64,000 nt of DNA, taken from contig PLNW01000155.1 of the NCBI GenBank assembly GCA_003142855.1, forward strand, positions 1 to 64,000. Direction: 5' to 3'. The stretch's first letter is position 1. The number at the start of each line of letters is the position of its first letter. Both the position numbers and the translations under genes were made by a program. Source of the DNA: Myxococcales bacterium (GTDB taxonomy: Bacteria > Myxococcota_A > Polyangia > Fen-1088). Under the pieces are notes generated by a model, which was not told the origin of the DNA, made no database searches, and worked only from the letters and a program-made list of their open reading frames with translations. Positions 1 through 9,404 of this stretch are shown here, in pieces.

Positions 1-2
1 TT

Positions 3-401
3 TCAAACCGTTCGGTGCTCTAGCTGGTCCGCGCGAAATCCCGCGATGATGCGCCGAAGGGTAGAGCGAACCACGGGCCTGACGACCACCTCATAGTAGT
101 GGGGGCCAACCTCGCGGTCGAGGGCCACGAGCTCGGCCGGGACCGGGTGGTACGTCAGGACAGAGGCACGCGCCTCGATCATCCCACCGTCAGCAGAAAG
201 CGCCGCCAAGTCCTCGGTTTGTTCGTGCGCACGCAGATCATAGACGTCGGATCGCGCGAACGGCCCGATGAAATGAACGCCTTCCCCCTGGGTCTCACGG
301 GCAACGCCACTCGGCTTCAATAGAACCCCTGCGCTACCCGAGGGAACCGTCGCACACGCCGAAAACCCAGCGAAGGCAATGGTGGTAAGAGCGGCTCGCA
401 T
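3..401 (-). CDS. Short SPFH/Band 7-like lipoprotein
   Basis: Predicted 132-residue lipoprotein. I chose the ATG at 401 because AGGAGGT lies six bases before it and the peptide then opens with a short lipoprotein signal ending in FSAC. The body resembles the start of an SPFH/Band 7 (prohibitin, HflC) domain: an SAGVLLKPSG strand, GEGVHFIGPF, and VVRPVVRSTLRRIIAGF near the end. Full SPFH proteins are usually 250-300 residues, so this one stops about halfway, at a TGA a few bases from the window edge. It may be truncated or frameshifted; the sequence beyond the edge would decide. SPFH proteins organise membrane microdomains or protease complexes, but no role can be assigned to this short form. 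Confidence 0.6.
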   Translation of the reverse strand: MRAALTTIAFAGFSACATVPSGSAGVLLKPSGVARETQGEGVHFIGPFARSDVYDLRAHEQTEDLAALSADGGMIEARASVLTYHPVPAELVALDREVGPHYYEVVVRPVVRSTLRRIIAGFRADQLEHRTV

Positions 402-767
402 GATGGCCACCTCCTGTCGAGACTCCATCCCAAATGAAAGGCATCCCTCATGCCAGAGATGCAGGTCGACATGCTTCGCGATCAATCAGCCGGGCCTGGC
501 GCTGGCCCCGGATCTTCTCCAGATCGACCGAGGTCGCCAGCCACGCAGTGCTGCTTCGCTCACCAGAAGTGCCGCGAGCCACTCTGACAGGCGGCATGTG
601 GGGCGGCTCTTCCATGGTGAGAGCCGTCGCCGATGAGGGTCGGGATTTATTCCCGACAGATCGGGAAGATTTCGCAACGGGGCGCGACCTGCGGAGGGGG
701 CGAACAAGTGGAAGCGACGTTCCTTACTTCGGCACGCCAATTGCTGTCGCGTAGGGGCAGGAGGACC
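402..767. other. Divergent intergenic region with small inverted repeat
   Basis: This 366-base gap separates two divergently transcribed lipoprotein genes and should hold both promoters. The only structure I see is a 6-bp inverted repeat, TCGGGA-TTTAT-TCCCGA, at 640-656, followed by another TCGGGA at 661-666; it could be an operator or a small hairpin. The ORFs that cross this gap have no convincing start site or protein features. Confidence 0.35.
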
Positions 768-1259
768 ATGAACATGAAAAAGCAGATCAGTTTGAGTCTC
801 GCAGCCGCCGTCGTCTCTCTGGCCGTGGGTTGTGGCTACAGTGTGCCCTACCAGACATCGGGCCCTTCTTTGTCCAGCCAGGGCGTTCAGGTCGGCATCA
901 CCGGAGTTGGCTGTTACGTGAACCGCAGCGCGTTCATGACTCTCAAGGGGCTGGACGCAGACAGGCTCGGGCTTGATCTGAAGCTGCTAGTCAGGAATGA
1001 CTCGCGGCAAATCGCCACGCTCTCAGAAGGGCAGATGCGGCTGGTCGACCCAGCGGCGCCAGGAGCGCAGGCCCTGACGCCCGACAAGGCGAAAGTCGTT
1101 TCCATTCTTCCCGGCGAAGCAAAGGCCCTCCCGGTGAGCTTCACGACCGAGAAAGTCCTCGATTGCCATCACGGCTTCGAGCTGGTGCTGGCCGACAGTG
1201 TCCAGCTCGGCGCCTCAACGATCACGCTCAATCCGATAAGTGTGGTCGCGTCGCGCTGA
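768..1259 (+). CDS. Small hypothetical lipoprotein
   Basis: 163-residue predicted lipoprotein of unknown function. The ATG at 768 follows GGAGG (about 759-763). The N-terminus is a classic lipoprotein signal: a Lys pair, a hydrophobic stretch and the lipobox LAVG followed by Cys. The mature part looks like a compact beta-rich domain with two internal Cys (VGCYVNRS and LDCHHG), possibly disulphide-linked. An upstream in-frame extension of 45 codons has no signal character and was discarded. The gene precedes a second small lipoprotein by 43 bases and the efflux operon beyond it, so it may be co-transcribed with them. I do not recognise a family. Confidence 0.7.
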   Translation: MNMKKQISLSLAAAVVSLAVGCGYSVPYQTSGPSLSSQGVQVGITGVGCYVNRSAFMTLKGLDADRLGLDLKLLVRNDSRQIATLSEGQMRLVDPAAPGAQALTPDKAKVVSILPGEAKALPVSFTTEKVLDCHHGFELVLADSVQLGASTITLNPISVVASR

Positions 1260-1302
1260 CTTGCGCGCCATCGGTTGCAATCTGGTACACAAGGAGGTTT
1301 TC

Positions 1303-1788
1303 ATGTTTTCACGCACTATCTGCATCACTTCACTCACGGCCGCTCTCTGCGGATGCGCGCACGCACCGCAATCCTACACATTCACAGCAAGCGGGCCGCG
1401 TGACGGCGCGATCAATGCTGTGGCAGCGACGCTCAAGAAGCAAGGAATCGAGCCAGGGGTCATCGACTACCGAGCCGGGACCATCACGTCGCGCTGGTTC
1501 GATACGGGCTATCGATTCCGCGAAATCGATGACAACCGCCCATTGAATTACTACACGGACATCTTCCTTCGCCATCACATTTCGGTGAAGGAATCTGCCG
1601 TGGGCTTGAACGTAGCTGTGAGGACCGATGTCCAGCGCTGCGCTCCTCTCGACGCCATCATTACGGCCACGGAGGTTGAGGGAAGCTGCCAGCCGATGGA
1701 CTTCCTGTTCCCAACCCAGCAGAGGGAAATCGAAAGACTCGGGAAACAGCTGCAGGAGGCGGTGTCGGCCCTCCACCAGCGGTCCTAG
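1303..1788 (+). CDS. Small hypothetical lipoprotein
   Basis: 161-residue predicted lipoprotein. The start at 1303 is fixed by AAGGAGG at 1291-1297, and the peptide begins with a signal ending in the lipobox LCGC. The mature domain resembles small envelope lipoproteins with one alpha/beta fold (AAVAATLKKQGIEPG, GTITSRWFDTGYRF), but I cannot name a family. Two Cys near the C-terminus (VQRCAP and GSCQP) could form a disulphide. It lies 34 bases upstream of the TolC-like gene and is plausibly the leading gene of the efflux operon. An accessory role in that system is inference from position only. Confidence 0.7.
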   Translation: MFSRTICITSLTAALCGCAHAPQSYTFTASGPRDGAINAVAATLKKQGIEPGVIDYRAGTITSRWFDTGYRFREIDDNRPLNYYTDIFLRHHISVKESAVGLNVAVRTDVQRCAPLDAIITATEVEGSCQPMDFLFPTQQREIERLGKQLQEAVSALHQRS

Positions 1789-1822
1789 AACTGGTGCGGA
1801 GAGCAGGGCCCGATGTGGAAGG

Positions 1823-3241
1823 ATGAAAGCCATTGTACTCATTGCGTGGATTGCCGCTTCCATCCTCGCGGGAGGCGCATATGCAGCCGGGGAGGAGGGA
1901 AGCATCCATGATGTTGGCGCCGGGCCAGTCCTGCCCGCTTCTGGCAAGCCCCGGGTTATGTCGTTACCCGATGCCATCGCCCATGCTCGGCAATACCATC
2001 CATCCCTACAAAGCGCTCTCGCACGGGTGACTGCAGCGCAGGCGGATGCGCGAGTCCCGCGCGCGCAGTGGCTGCCGAATCTTGGAGCGGTGGCCGAGGT
2101 GCTTGAGGGCACGACCAACAACTCGACAGCATCGTATGTGGCGACCTCAGGGGTTCCCCTGCCACGCATTGGCGCGACCTCGGTCAACAGCACGGGCTGG
2201 TCGCCGTCCCCATCCAGCCTGGCAGGCGTGGGCGCAAATCAGGAGCTCTTCGACTTTGGTCGCATCGGAGCGCAGGCCGGCGCTGCGGATGCTGCCATTA
2301 CAGTTGAGAAACTGAATGCTGTCTCCCAGCGATTGCGCCTCGATTTGTTGGTGAAGGATGCCTACTTCGCCGTGCTCGGAGCGCGGGCTATTCTCCGCGC
2401 GGCGGAGGATGCGTTCAACCGATCGCAAATCCACCGGGACATGGCGCAAGCCGGGGTGAAAAACGGATTGCGCGCCCCCATCGAATTGACACGCGCCGAG
2501 GCCGACTTGACCCGATTCGACGTTGCACGAGTTCGCGCGGCTGGATCCTTGGAGGAGGCGCAGGTCGTCTATGCTGCGGCAGTCGGTGTCCCGGACCCAG
2601 TGCTGGACGCGGACCAGGGATCTCCACAGAGCGATCCCCCGCCCTTGCCCGAGGTCATGCGGGATGTGGCCAGGCGCGATTCCGAGATCCGCGTGGCGCA
2701 GGCCAGGGTCGGTCTGCAAGCAGCCACGACCGAAGCGCTGGGAGTTCTCACGCGGCCTGACTTGTCTTTGACTGGGAGCTTGTCCGGACGCGCTGGTGGA
2801 GCAAAGGGCACGAACGGCCAGAGTCTGACCCTGGACGGGGGACTCCCGCAGGTGCCGAATTGGGATGTGGGCCTGGTTCTTCGCTGGCCATTGTACGACC
2901 CAGTGCTCGCGGCATTGCGAGACGCCTCGGCGACGCGAGAGAAGGTGGCGCGCGCGGATCTGGCTGTGACCGTCCAGGCAGAGGTTGCGGCCATTCGGAA
3001 TGCCTACGTGTCGCTCGATGTGGCGCGCGCGGCCCTAGTCAGCCTGAACAAGGCGGCGGAGGCCGCGCGTGCGAACTATGCCCAGGCCGACGCGCGCTTC
3101 AAGGCTGGCCTGGGTACCTCGGTGGAGTTGGCTGATGGCGAAGCGTTGCGCACCGACGCTGAGATTCAGGTGGCCGTCGGAGAATTTCAGGTGGCAAGGG
3201 CGCGGGCGATTGTCGCGCGACTGATTGCGGAGGAACTATGA
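1823..3241 (+). CDS. TolC-family outer membrane efflux channel
   Basis: 472-residue outer membrane factor of a tripartite RND efflux system. The ATG at 1823 opens a type I signal peptide (MKAIVLIAWIAASILAGG, cleavage near AYA). An in-frame 65-codon upstream extension is Arg-rich and lacks a signal, so I rejected it. Two homologous OEP repeats are visible, with the typical starts LPDAIAHARQYHPSLQSALA near the N-terminus and ALRDASATREKVARADL about halfway. Long alanine-rich helices form the periplasmic tunnel in this family. The gene overlaps the adaptor by the ATGA at 3238-3241, so translation is coupled. It should form the exit duct for the adaptor and pump encoded downstream. Confidence 0.9.
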   Translation: MKAIVLIAWIAASILAGGAYAAGEEGSIHDVGAGPVLPASGKPRVMSLPDAIAHARQYHPSLQSALARVTAAQADARVPRAQWLPNLGAVAEVLEGTTNNSTASYVATSGVPLPRIGATSVNSTGWSPSPSSLAGVGANQELFDFGRIGAQAGAADAAITVEKLNAVSQRLRLDLLVKDAYFAVLGARAILRAAEDAFNRSQIHRDMAQAGVKNGLRAPIELTRAEADLTRFDVARVRAAGSLEEAQVVYAAAVGVPDPVLDADQGSPQSDPPPLPEVMRDVARRDSEIRVAQARVGLQAATTEALGVLTRPDLSLTGSLSGRAGGAKGTNGQSLTLDGGLPQVPNWDVGLVLRWPLYDPVLAALRDASATREKVARADLAVTVQAEVAAIRNAYVSLDVARAALVSLNKAAEAARANYAQADARFKAGLGTSVELADGEALRTDAEIQVAVGEFQVARARAIVARLIAEEL

Positions 3242-4455
3242 ACAGTCCGGAGGCAAAGAGCGAACCTGGCGCCGGGACGCCGACGATAATCAAAGGGCCC
3301 CCAGGGTCAAGACGTGTCCCCGTGATCATCGGGGCCATTGCGCTTGTAGTCCTCCTGCTGGGTGCGCTGATGGTCGCGCGAGCGGCTTCGCGGGTCAATC
3401 GGGTTGCCCTGTCGAGTCAGCCCAAGGAGGTCACGGTCGTCACCGCCAAGGCTGGGCACTATCGCCCGGTCCGCAGGTATGTCGGCACGCTGGAACCATG
3501 GGTTGAGGCCAAGCTGGGCCCGCAACTCATTTCCGCCTATGTTGGCACCGTGCTTGTGCGGCCGGGAGACGCCGTCAAGCGGGGCCAGGTAGTGGCCACT
3601 CTCGACTGTCGCAACGCCTCGGCATCGAGCCGAGCCGTGTCTCTCCAGGCGAGATCCCTGCAGGCCCAGCAGCAGGCGCTGGCGCATGAGGCCTCTCGCA
3701 TCGCCGAGCTTCAACAGGGCGGGTTTGCATCGCCGAACGAGATCGAACAGAAGCAGGCCGAGAGCGCTGCCAAGCAGGCGGATCTCGAATCGACCGAGGC
3801 AAGACTCCAGCGCGCCACCCTGGAGGTCAATGACTGTGTCCTGCGTGCACCCTTTGCGGGCGAGATTGCGACCCGCAGCGTGGACCCGGGCGCGTTTGTC
3901 CATCCCGGCGATTCCGTGGCCACCATCGTGGACCGCGCGACGGTCCGGGTGACGGTGGAGGTTCCCGAGATCGACTTCGAATATGTCGCGCCTGGAACGC
4001 TGGTTCGCATTCGCGCCCTGGCCAACGACCGCGAGCTGGCGGGCACCATCGCACGTCGCTCGCCTGCGGCTGATCCCTCCACGCGCACAGTTCACTTTGA
4101 AATCGACGTACCGGATCCCAAACGACAGCTCCCCGTAGGCACGACGGCCGAACTGACTATTGACGTTGGAAAGCCCAAGCCCGCCACCGAGGTGCCGCTG
4201 ATTGCAGCTTCGGTGCGAGGCTCGAAGGCAGCCCTGTTCACTGTGCAGAACGGAATCGCACACAAGGTGCACTGCCCGGTGCAAGGAGAGCAGGGAGAGA
4301 CCCTCTTTCTAGATACTTCCCTTCCCGCCGGAAGCGAGATCGTCACCGAGGGCCGGGCCCTCTTGAAGGACGGCGATGCTGTTCACGCGGTCCATGAAGC
4401 CATGGTTGCCGCCACACCGTCCTCCGCGTTGACACCGAAGGGGATGCATTTGTGA
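3238..4455 (+). CDS. RND periplasmic adaptor (membrane fusion protein)
   Basis: 405-residue membrane fusion protein linking the inner membrane RND pump to the TolC-like channel. An N-terminal membrane anchor (about residues 24-46, VPVIIGAIALVVLLLGAL) follows a short cytoplasmic tail. Next come a biotinyl/lipoyl-like half (ISAYVGTVLVRPGDAVKRGQ), an alpha-helical hairpin rich in Gln/Ala/Glu, the second lipoyl half (LRAPFAGEIATRSVDPGAFV), and beta-barrel and membrane-proximal domains. This order is typical of the HlyD/AcrA family. The start overlaps the upstream stop, and the end overlaps the GTG of the pump gene (GTGA at 4452-4455), so the three genes form one coupled operon. Confidence 0.92.
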   Translation: MNSPEAKSEPGAGTPTIIKGPPGSRRVPVIIGAIALVVLLLGALMVARAASRVNRVALSSQPKEVTVVTAKAGHYRPVRRYVGTLEPWVEAKLGPQLISAYVGTVLVRPGDAVKRGQVVATLDCRNASASSRAVSLQARSLQAQQQALAHEASRIAELQQGGFASPNEIEQKQAESAAKQADLESTEARLQRATLEVNDCVLRAPFAGEIATRSVDPGAFVHPGDSVATIVDRATVRVTVEVPEIDFEYVAPGTLVRIRALANDRELAGTIARRSPAADPSTRTVHFEIDVPDPKRQLPVGTTAELTIDVGKPKPATEVPLIAASVRGSKAALFTVQNGIAHKVHCPVQGEQGETLFLDTSLPAGSEIVTEGRALLKDGDAVHAVHEAMVAATPSSALTPKGMHL

Positions 4456-7400
4456 CTGCGCTATCCTTCCGCAACCCAATCGCCGTCCTCATGGTCGGCA
4501 TTGCGCTGGTGGTGTTTGCCGTGGTGGTCGTGCCTCGGCTGAGCGTCGACACCTTTCCCGAACTGACGCCGCCGGTGTTGGTCATCGGCACGCTGGCCCC
4601 TGGGCTTGGTCCCAAAGATGTGGAAAAGACGATCACGTGGCGCATCGAGAAGTACGTCAGTGCCACGCCTGGTGTCGAACACGTGGAAAGCGTGTCGCGC
4701 AACAACCTCAGTGTCGTCTACGTCTGGATGAAATGGGGCACAGATCTCAATTCGGCCCAGACCCTCGTGCAGCAACAGGTTGCCTTCGCGATGTCCGCCG
4801 TCCCCAAGTCCCTTGGCGTCTTGCCTCCCTTCGTTCTGCAGTACGACCCCTCGAATGCACCGGTGATCCAGGTCGTGGTCTCTGGTGGTGGCCTGTCCGG
4901 GCCGCAGCTGTACGACTATGCCCTCAACTATATCGAGCCCCTGCTCGAAGGCATTCCTGGCGTTGCCAGCGCATCGATCAACGGCGGCCGCCAACGGCAG
5001 ATCAACGTCATCGTTGATCCCACGCGCGCGCAAGCGCGTGGCCTTACCTCCTCCGATGTGGCCGGTGCGGTCGCGCAGTCCAATGCGTTGCTGCCCTCCG
5101 GCGAGCTCATCTCGCACAAATTCGACGCCAACGTCTACACCAATGCGGTTGCCGCGCAGGTCGCCGACATCGGCGACGCGGTGGTGAAGTTGCGCAAGAA
5201 CCATCCTGTGTTGATTCGTGATGTGGCCCAGGTGGAAGATGGCGGTTCGCCGGAGACGCAGGCCGTGGCCGTCAATGGGCACGACGCGGTCTATCTCAAC
5301 GTTCTGCGCATCCCGGGAGGCAACGTGCTCGACATCGTGGCCGCCGTGAAGAAGACCATCGCGGGACTGACCAATCTGCCCTCCGGGGTCGAGGTCCTGC
5401 CCATTTTCGACCAATCCACCTTCGTACGCACGAGCTATTCGGGGCTGAAGACCGAGGTCGTCCAGGCATTGCTGCTCATTGCCCTGGTCGTTCTCTTCTT
5501 CCTGCAAAGCACGCGGGGCACTGTGATCGTGGCCTTTTCAATTCCACTGGCCTTCGCCGTAACACTGATTGTTCTCTATGCCACCGGCAACACCCTCAAT
5601 GCCTTCACCCTGGGCGGCTTGACACTGGCGATGGGCCCGCTGGTCGATCAGGCAGTCGTCGTGATCGAGTCGATCCATCGCCACCAGCGCCAAGGACTGG
5701 ATCCGGCGGCGGCCGCGCTGGCGGGCGCTAACGCGGTGGCTCTGCCGGTTCTGGCATCCACCTTGTGCACCATTTCCGTGCTCCTGCCGGTCGTGCTGCT
5801 GACCGGTTTGGCCAAACGATTGTTCGTTCCCTTGGCGATCACCGTCGCGGTCAGCATGATCGCTGCCTATTTCGTCAGCATGATGGTGACCCCGCTGGCT
5901 AGCCGGTACATCCTGAAGCCCCATCAGCCTGGGCGCCTGGCTCAGTTTGTCGCCAGACTCATTGACGGCGTGGTCGAGCACTACGGCCGAGCGCTGCGCA
6001 TGGTGCTCGACCATCGCATCGCGCTCGTCGTGGCCGCTGCGGTTCTTGTGGGTGCGAGCCTCTTGGTTGCCGAGCGTCTTCCCAGCACGTTCTTCCCGGA
6101 AATCGACGAATCGATGGAAAGGGTCTACGTGCGGTTGGCGGCCGGAACTTCACTGACCGATGCCAGCCGCAAGATCAAGGAAATGGCTTCCCTGCTCGCG
6201 GACAAGATGAAGAAAGACGGCGCGGAGTTGGTGCTGACCAACGTGGGCTCGCCGCAGAATGCACGCAGTGCCATGACGAGCCCGAATGCAGGTCCGCACA
6301 TGGGCTTCATCCGCGTTGCCTTGAGTGACCCCGGGCGACGACGCTTGCGCCAGAGTGAGATCTCGGACCGCATGCGGGCGCTGCTGGCCCAATCCTACCC
6401 GGGCACCGAATTTCTGCAGTGGCCGGGGGGCTTGGTCGCCAGCGTGTTTTCGAACGGATATCTGGCTCCCATCGTGGTCGAGTTGCAGGGCGACGACCTG
6501 TCCGTTCTTGATACGCAGTCGCATCTGGTCGCGGACGTTGCCAGCTCGGTGCCCGGAATCCGCGACATCTACCCCTCCTTGCAGATGGACTACCCGGAAA
6601 TCCGGGTCGACACCGATCGCACCCAGGCGGGTATAGTGCAGGTCACGGCGCGTGCGGCGGCCCAGGCGACGCTGGAAGCGACCTTGGGCAATATCAACAC
6701 CCCGAGCGTCTGGGTGGATGCAAGCAACGGCCAGTCGTACTACGTGGTGACCTCGTATGACCCCACCAAGGTCGACGATGCCAGCGCCTTGGCTCGTATT
6801 CCTGTGCGACTGACCGATGATGGCAAGGCCATCACACTGGGTGCCTACGGCAGCATACGCCGGTCACTGGGCCCAATCGTGATCGAGCGCGACCACCTGA
6901 CACGGGTCGCGCATGTGCTGATGCAAACCGAGCGTCGCGATATCGGCAGCGCGGCCAAGGAACTGGAACAGCGTCTGCGAAAAGATCCGCGTACGCGCGG
7001 CATTCCTTTCTCCTTCGTCGGCCAAGTTGATCTCATGCGCACGACCTTCTCGGGTCTTGGGGTGGCGGTGGGTCTGGCTGTCATGCTGGTCTTCATGATC
7101 ATGGCATCTCAATTCAAGTCCCTGCGCCTGCCCTTGGTCATGCTGTTCACCATCCCGGTGTCGTTTGTCGGGATCGTCTTGGCCTTGCTGGCGGGTGGCC
7201 AGGGCTTCTCGATTACTGCCCTCATGGGCATGTTGATGGTCGTTGGCATCGCCGTGTCGAATGGGATTCTATTGGTCGATGCGGCCAACCGGCGCTACAG
7301 CCAAGGTGAGGACAAGGTTGAGGCGGTCATTGCAGCGGCCCGGTCTCGACTGGTCCCCATCGCGATGACCAGCCTGGCCACCATCGTGGGGCTCGTCCCG

Positions 7401-7586
7401 ACGGCGCTTGGTCTCGAGGCGGGCACCGAGTCGAATCAACCGCTGGCCCTCGCGGTGGTCGGCGGGCTTTCGTCCTCCACGCTGCTTTCGCTCTTCCTCG
7501 TTCCGGTGATGTTCCTTTTCTTCGCGCGCCGGCCGCCGAAGCCAGCCAATCCATCGGCCGTCGCGACCAGCCCTTCCCTTGGATAG
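4452..7586 (+). CDS. RND efflux permease with altered proton-relay residues
   Basis: 1044-residue inner membrane RND transporter of the AcrB/HAE type, with 12 predicted membrane helices and two large periplasmic loops. The GTG start overlaps the adaptor stop. The first helix (IAVLMVGIALVVFAVVVV) and the internal duplication are clear. In TM4 the usual paired Asp of the proton relay reads VDQAVVVIES, so the second Asp is Gln. In TM10 the usual Lys position reads VSNGILLVD, so Lys is Ser. The relay described for AcrB (D407, D408, K940) is therefore only partly present. Some RND subfamilies naturally carry such changes. The substrate is unknown. It works with the two genes immediately upstream. 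Confidence 0.92.
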   Translation: MTALSFRNPIAVLMVGIALVVFAVVVVPRLSVDTFPELTPPVLVIGTLAPGLGPKDVEKTITWRIEKYVSATPGVEHVESVSRNNLSVVYVWMKWGTDLNSAQTLVQQQVAFAMSAVPKSLGVLPPFVLQYDPSNAPVIQVVVSGGGLSGPQLYDYALNYIEPLLEGIPGVASASINGGRQRQINVIVDPTRAQARGLTSSDVAGAVAQSNALLPSGELISHKFDANVYTNAVAAQVADIGDAVVKLRKNHPVLIRDVAQVEDGGSPETQAVAVNGHDAVYLNVLRIPGGNVLDIVAAVKKTIAGLTNLPSGVEVLPIFDQSTFVRTSYSGLKTEVVQALLLIALVVLFFLQSTRGTVIVAFSIPLAFAVTLIVLYATGNTLNAFTLGGLTLAMGPLVDQAVVVIESIHRHQRQGLDPAAAALAGANAVALPVLASTLCTISVLLPVVLLTGLAKRLFVPLAITVAVSMIAAYFVSMMVTPLASRYILKPHQPGRLAQFVARLIDGVVEHYGRALRMVLDHRIALVVAAAVLVGASLLVAERLPSTFFPEIDESMERVYVRLAAGTSLTDASRKIKEMASLLADKMKKDGAELVLTNVGSPQNARSAMTSPNAGPHMGFIRVALSDPGRRRLRQSEISDRMRALLAQSYPGTEFLQWPGGLVASVFSNGYLAPIVVELQGDDLSVLDTQSHLVADVASSVPGIRDIYPSLQMDYPEIRVDTDRTQAGIVQVTARAAAQATLEATLGNINTPSVWVDASNGQSYYVVTSYDPTKVDDASALARIPVRLTDDGKAITLGAYGSIRRSLGPIVIERDHLTRVAHVLMQTERRDIGSAAKELEQRLRKDPRTRGIPFSFVGQVDLMRTTFSGLGVAVGLAVMLVFMIMASQFKSLRLPLVMLFTIPVSFVGIVLALLAGGQGFSITALMGMLMVVGIAVSNGILLVDAANRRYSQGEDKVEAVIAAARSRLVPIAMTSLATIVGLVPTALGLEAGTESNQPLALAVVGGLSSSTLLSLFLVPVMFLFFARRPPKPANPSAVATSPSLG

Positions 7587-7729
7587 CTCCCGCGTTCAGT
7601 TTGCTGCTTTCTATATCTTTTAGTCGCTTAGGAGCGGCGCGGACATTCTTCGCCGCGACTGCGCATCGAAGAATGAAGGCCAAGCGAGTGACTGGCCTAA
7701 CCACAGTGAAGCACTCAGGGAAGGCAACC

Positions 7730-8041
7730 ATGCGAAGTCAAGAGTTCGCGAACAGGACGAGTAGGATGAGATGGCTACGCGGAGCCCTGGCTGGTGTGTC
7801 CGCGCTCGCGCTGATTGGGTGCGCGCATAGCTATCGGCTGGTACCCATGCCCGGCGCGGCGGCAACCCAGGGCCCTGGCCAGGCCGTCGCGGGCGAGAAC
7901 GTCGGCGTGCGGATGGTAGCGAGCGCCCAGATTTGGAACGGAGATCCGCCGAATCTCGGGGAATACGTCTTGCCCCTCTGGGTAGAGATTGAGAACCACA
8001 GTTGTCCTTCGCCAGCCGGTCATCCGGGCCTGACAGCATAG
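7730..8041 (+). CDS. Short, probably truncated lipoprotein
   Basis: 103-residue predicted lipoprotein. The ATG at 7730 has GGAAGG a few bases upstream; an alternative ATG at 7766 would give a shorter leader. The signal ends in the lipobox ALIGC. The mature part (VRMVASAQIWNGDPPNLGEYVLPLWVEIENHS) resembles the opening of a family of myxobacterial lipoproteins that normally continue with a longer beta-sandwich. Here the reading frame ends within 12 residues after IENHS, and the next 200 bases have no clear continuation, which suggests truncation by frameshift or deletion. It lies 143 bases after the RND operon. The function is unknown. Confidence 0.5.
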   Translation: MRSQEFANRTSRMRWLRGALAGVSALALIGCAHSYRLVPMPGAAATQGPGQAVAGENVGVRMVASAQIWNGDPPNLGEYVLPLWVEIENHSCPSPAGHPGLTA

Positions 8042-8255
8042 GGGATGCGCGTGAGAGCCTGAGTCCTTGCCCAGAGCCAGATGACGAACTGGCGAACCAC
8101 ACCCCTGGAGGACGACGCCACCCGGACAGAATTGTCGCTTCTGAAGCTAGGAATCGCTCCGCTTCCTCCAGAATCGACCGAGAATCCGACCTCCAGTTCG
8201 TGGCGCGGGTCTTGCTGTAGGGTTTCTGAACTTCCGTGGACAAACTGGAGACAAC

Positions 8256-9373
8256 ATGAACAAGGTTCAGATCGCTTTGGCATTGGGGTTCATGGTTTTC
8301 GGACTTACGGCCTGCGGCGCCAACGGCGGTAGCTCGGGTGGCAAGGCCGGCGGGACTGGGGCGCGGGTGGAACGACCAACGCGGGCGGCACCACCGCTGG
8401 CAACGCGACGGGCGGCTCGACCGGAACAGGTGATGCGACCAACCTGGGCGGCACGGGCGAAGCAGGAGGTGATACGGGCAGCGCCGGTTCCACGGCCACC
8501 GGCGGATCGATGGCTGCGGGCGACTCGAACCCAACCGGCGGCGTCTCTGGCGGCGCGGGTTCGGGTGGCACAGGCTCGGGCGGAAACTCCAGCTCGGGCG
8601 GCACGACCAGTTCGGGTGGTACCACCAGCGCGGGTGGCACGACCGGCGCGGCTGGCACGACCGGCGCGGCTGGCACTGGCGGAGCGATGAGCACGGGTGG
8701 CGCCTTGCCGAGCTGCAATCCGGACGCAGGCCTAGACAACGCCGTGGCCTGCGGCTACTTGGTCGAGGCCGGCGGCACAACTCTGAACACCAATTTCACG
8801 GCGGACGTCACAGTAACGGCGGTTGCCGGTGTTGCGTCAGCCAATCCGTGCCCGGCGAACGGAACCAAGAGCTTGAGTCTGGCGGCTGCCGACGGGCGCA
8901 CCTGGCAGCTCGATTTCAATGTGACCGGCCTGCCGGCGAACTTCATCCGTACAGGGGACGCGCTCGGGCTTACCGTGGCGAGCTGGCTGAACGGCACGAC
9001 CATCGGGGAGACCCCGGTCTCGCAGAGCGTGGTGGTCACCCGTGGCGGAAAGACCATCCTTATCACGTGGACCGGGACCGCCGACGCTCTCTCGGGGAAC
9101 CCCCCAACGAGCAGCAGTGGCGCACCAGCGCCGGTCACTATCGCCGGTGTCAGTTTGGCAGACGACGGACGCATCTGTGAATCCTATCAAGGCTCTTGTT
9201 GGGCACGCTTCCACAGGGCTCTCGTCACCGTTGGAGCCAGCTCGACCACCGCGAACCCCGGGCGGAGCGTCAGTCTCGGCGGGCTACAGATCGTCCTACA
9301 GAACTTCCAAGACGTCTCCGGGGGCATGTGCGACGGACTCGGCGAACTGACCTTCGCTGCGTTTGCGCCCTAG
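8256..9373 (+). pseudogene. Gly/Thr-rich repeat lipoprotein split by a one-base frameshift
   Basis: Reading from the ATG at 8256 gives a good lipoprotein start (MNKVQIALALGFMVFGLTAC, then GANGGSSGGKAGGTGA). The frame then collapses into an Arg/Ala-rich artefact. Adding one G to the GGGG run at 8359-8362 restores a continuous Gly-Gly-Thr repeat linker that joins the downstream frame ending at 9373, giving about 372 residues. The C-terminal part (from CNPDAGLDNAVACGYL) is an extracellular-looking domain with several Cys and a beta-rich pattern; I do not recognise it. Such Gly/Ser/Thr linkers are typical of Myxococcota surface lipoproteins. The break may be a real mutation, phase variation or an assembly error. 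Confidence 0.75.
8636..8671 (+). repeat. 18-bp tandem coding repeat
   Basis: Two identical adjacent copies of GGCACGACCGGCGCGGCT lie inside the Gly/Thr-rich linker of the frameshifted lipoprotein gene and encode GTTGAA twice. Related but imperfect units extend on both sides. Such repeats can expand or contract by slippage, changing linker length in multiples of six residues. Confidence 0.8.
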
Positions 9374-9404
9374 CGCACTGAAAGAACACCGAGCAATGCG
9401 ATCA

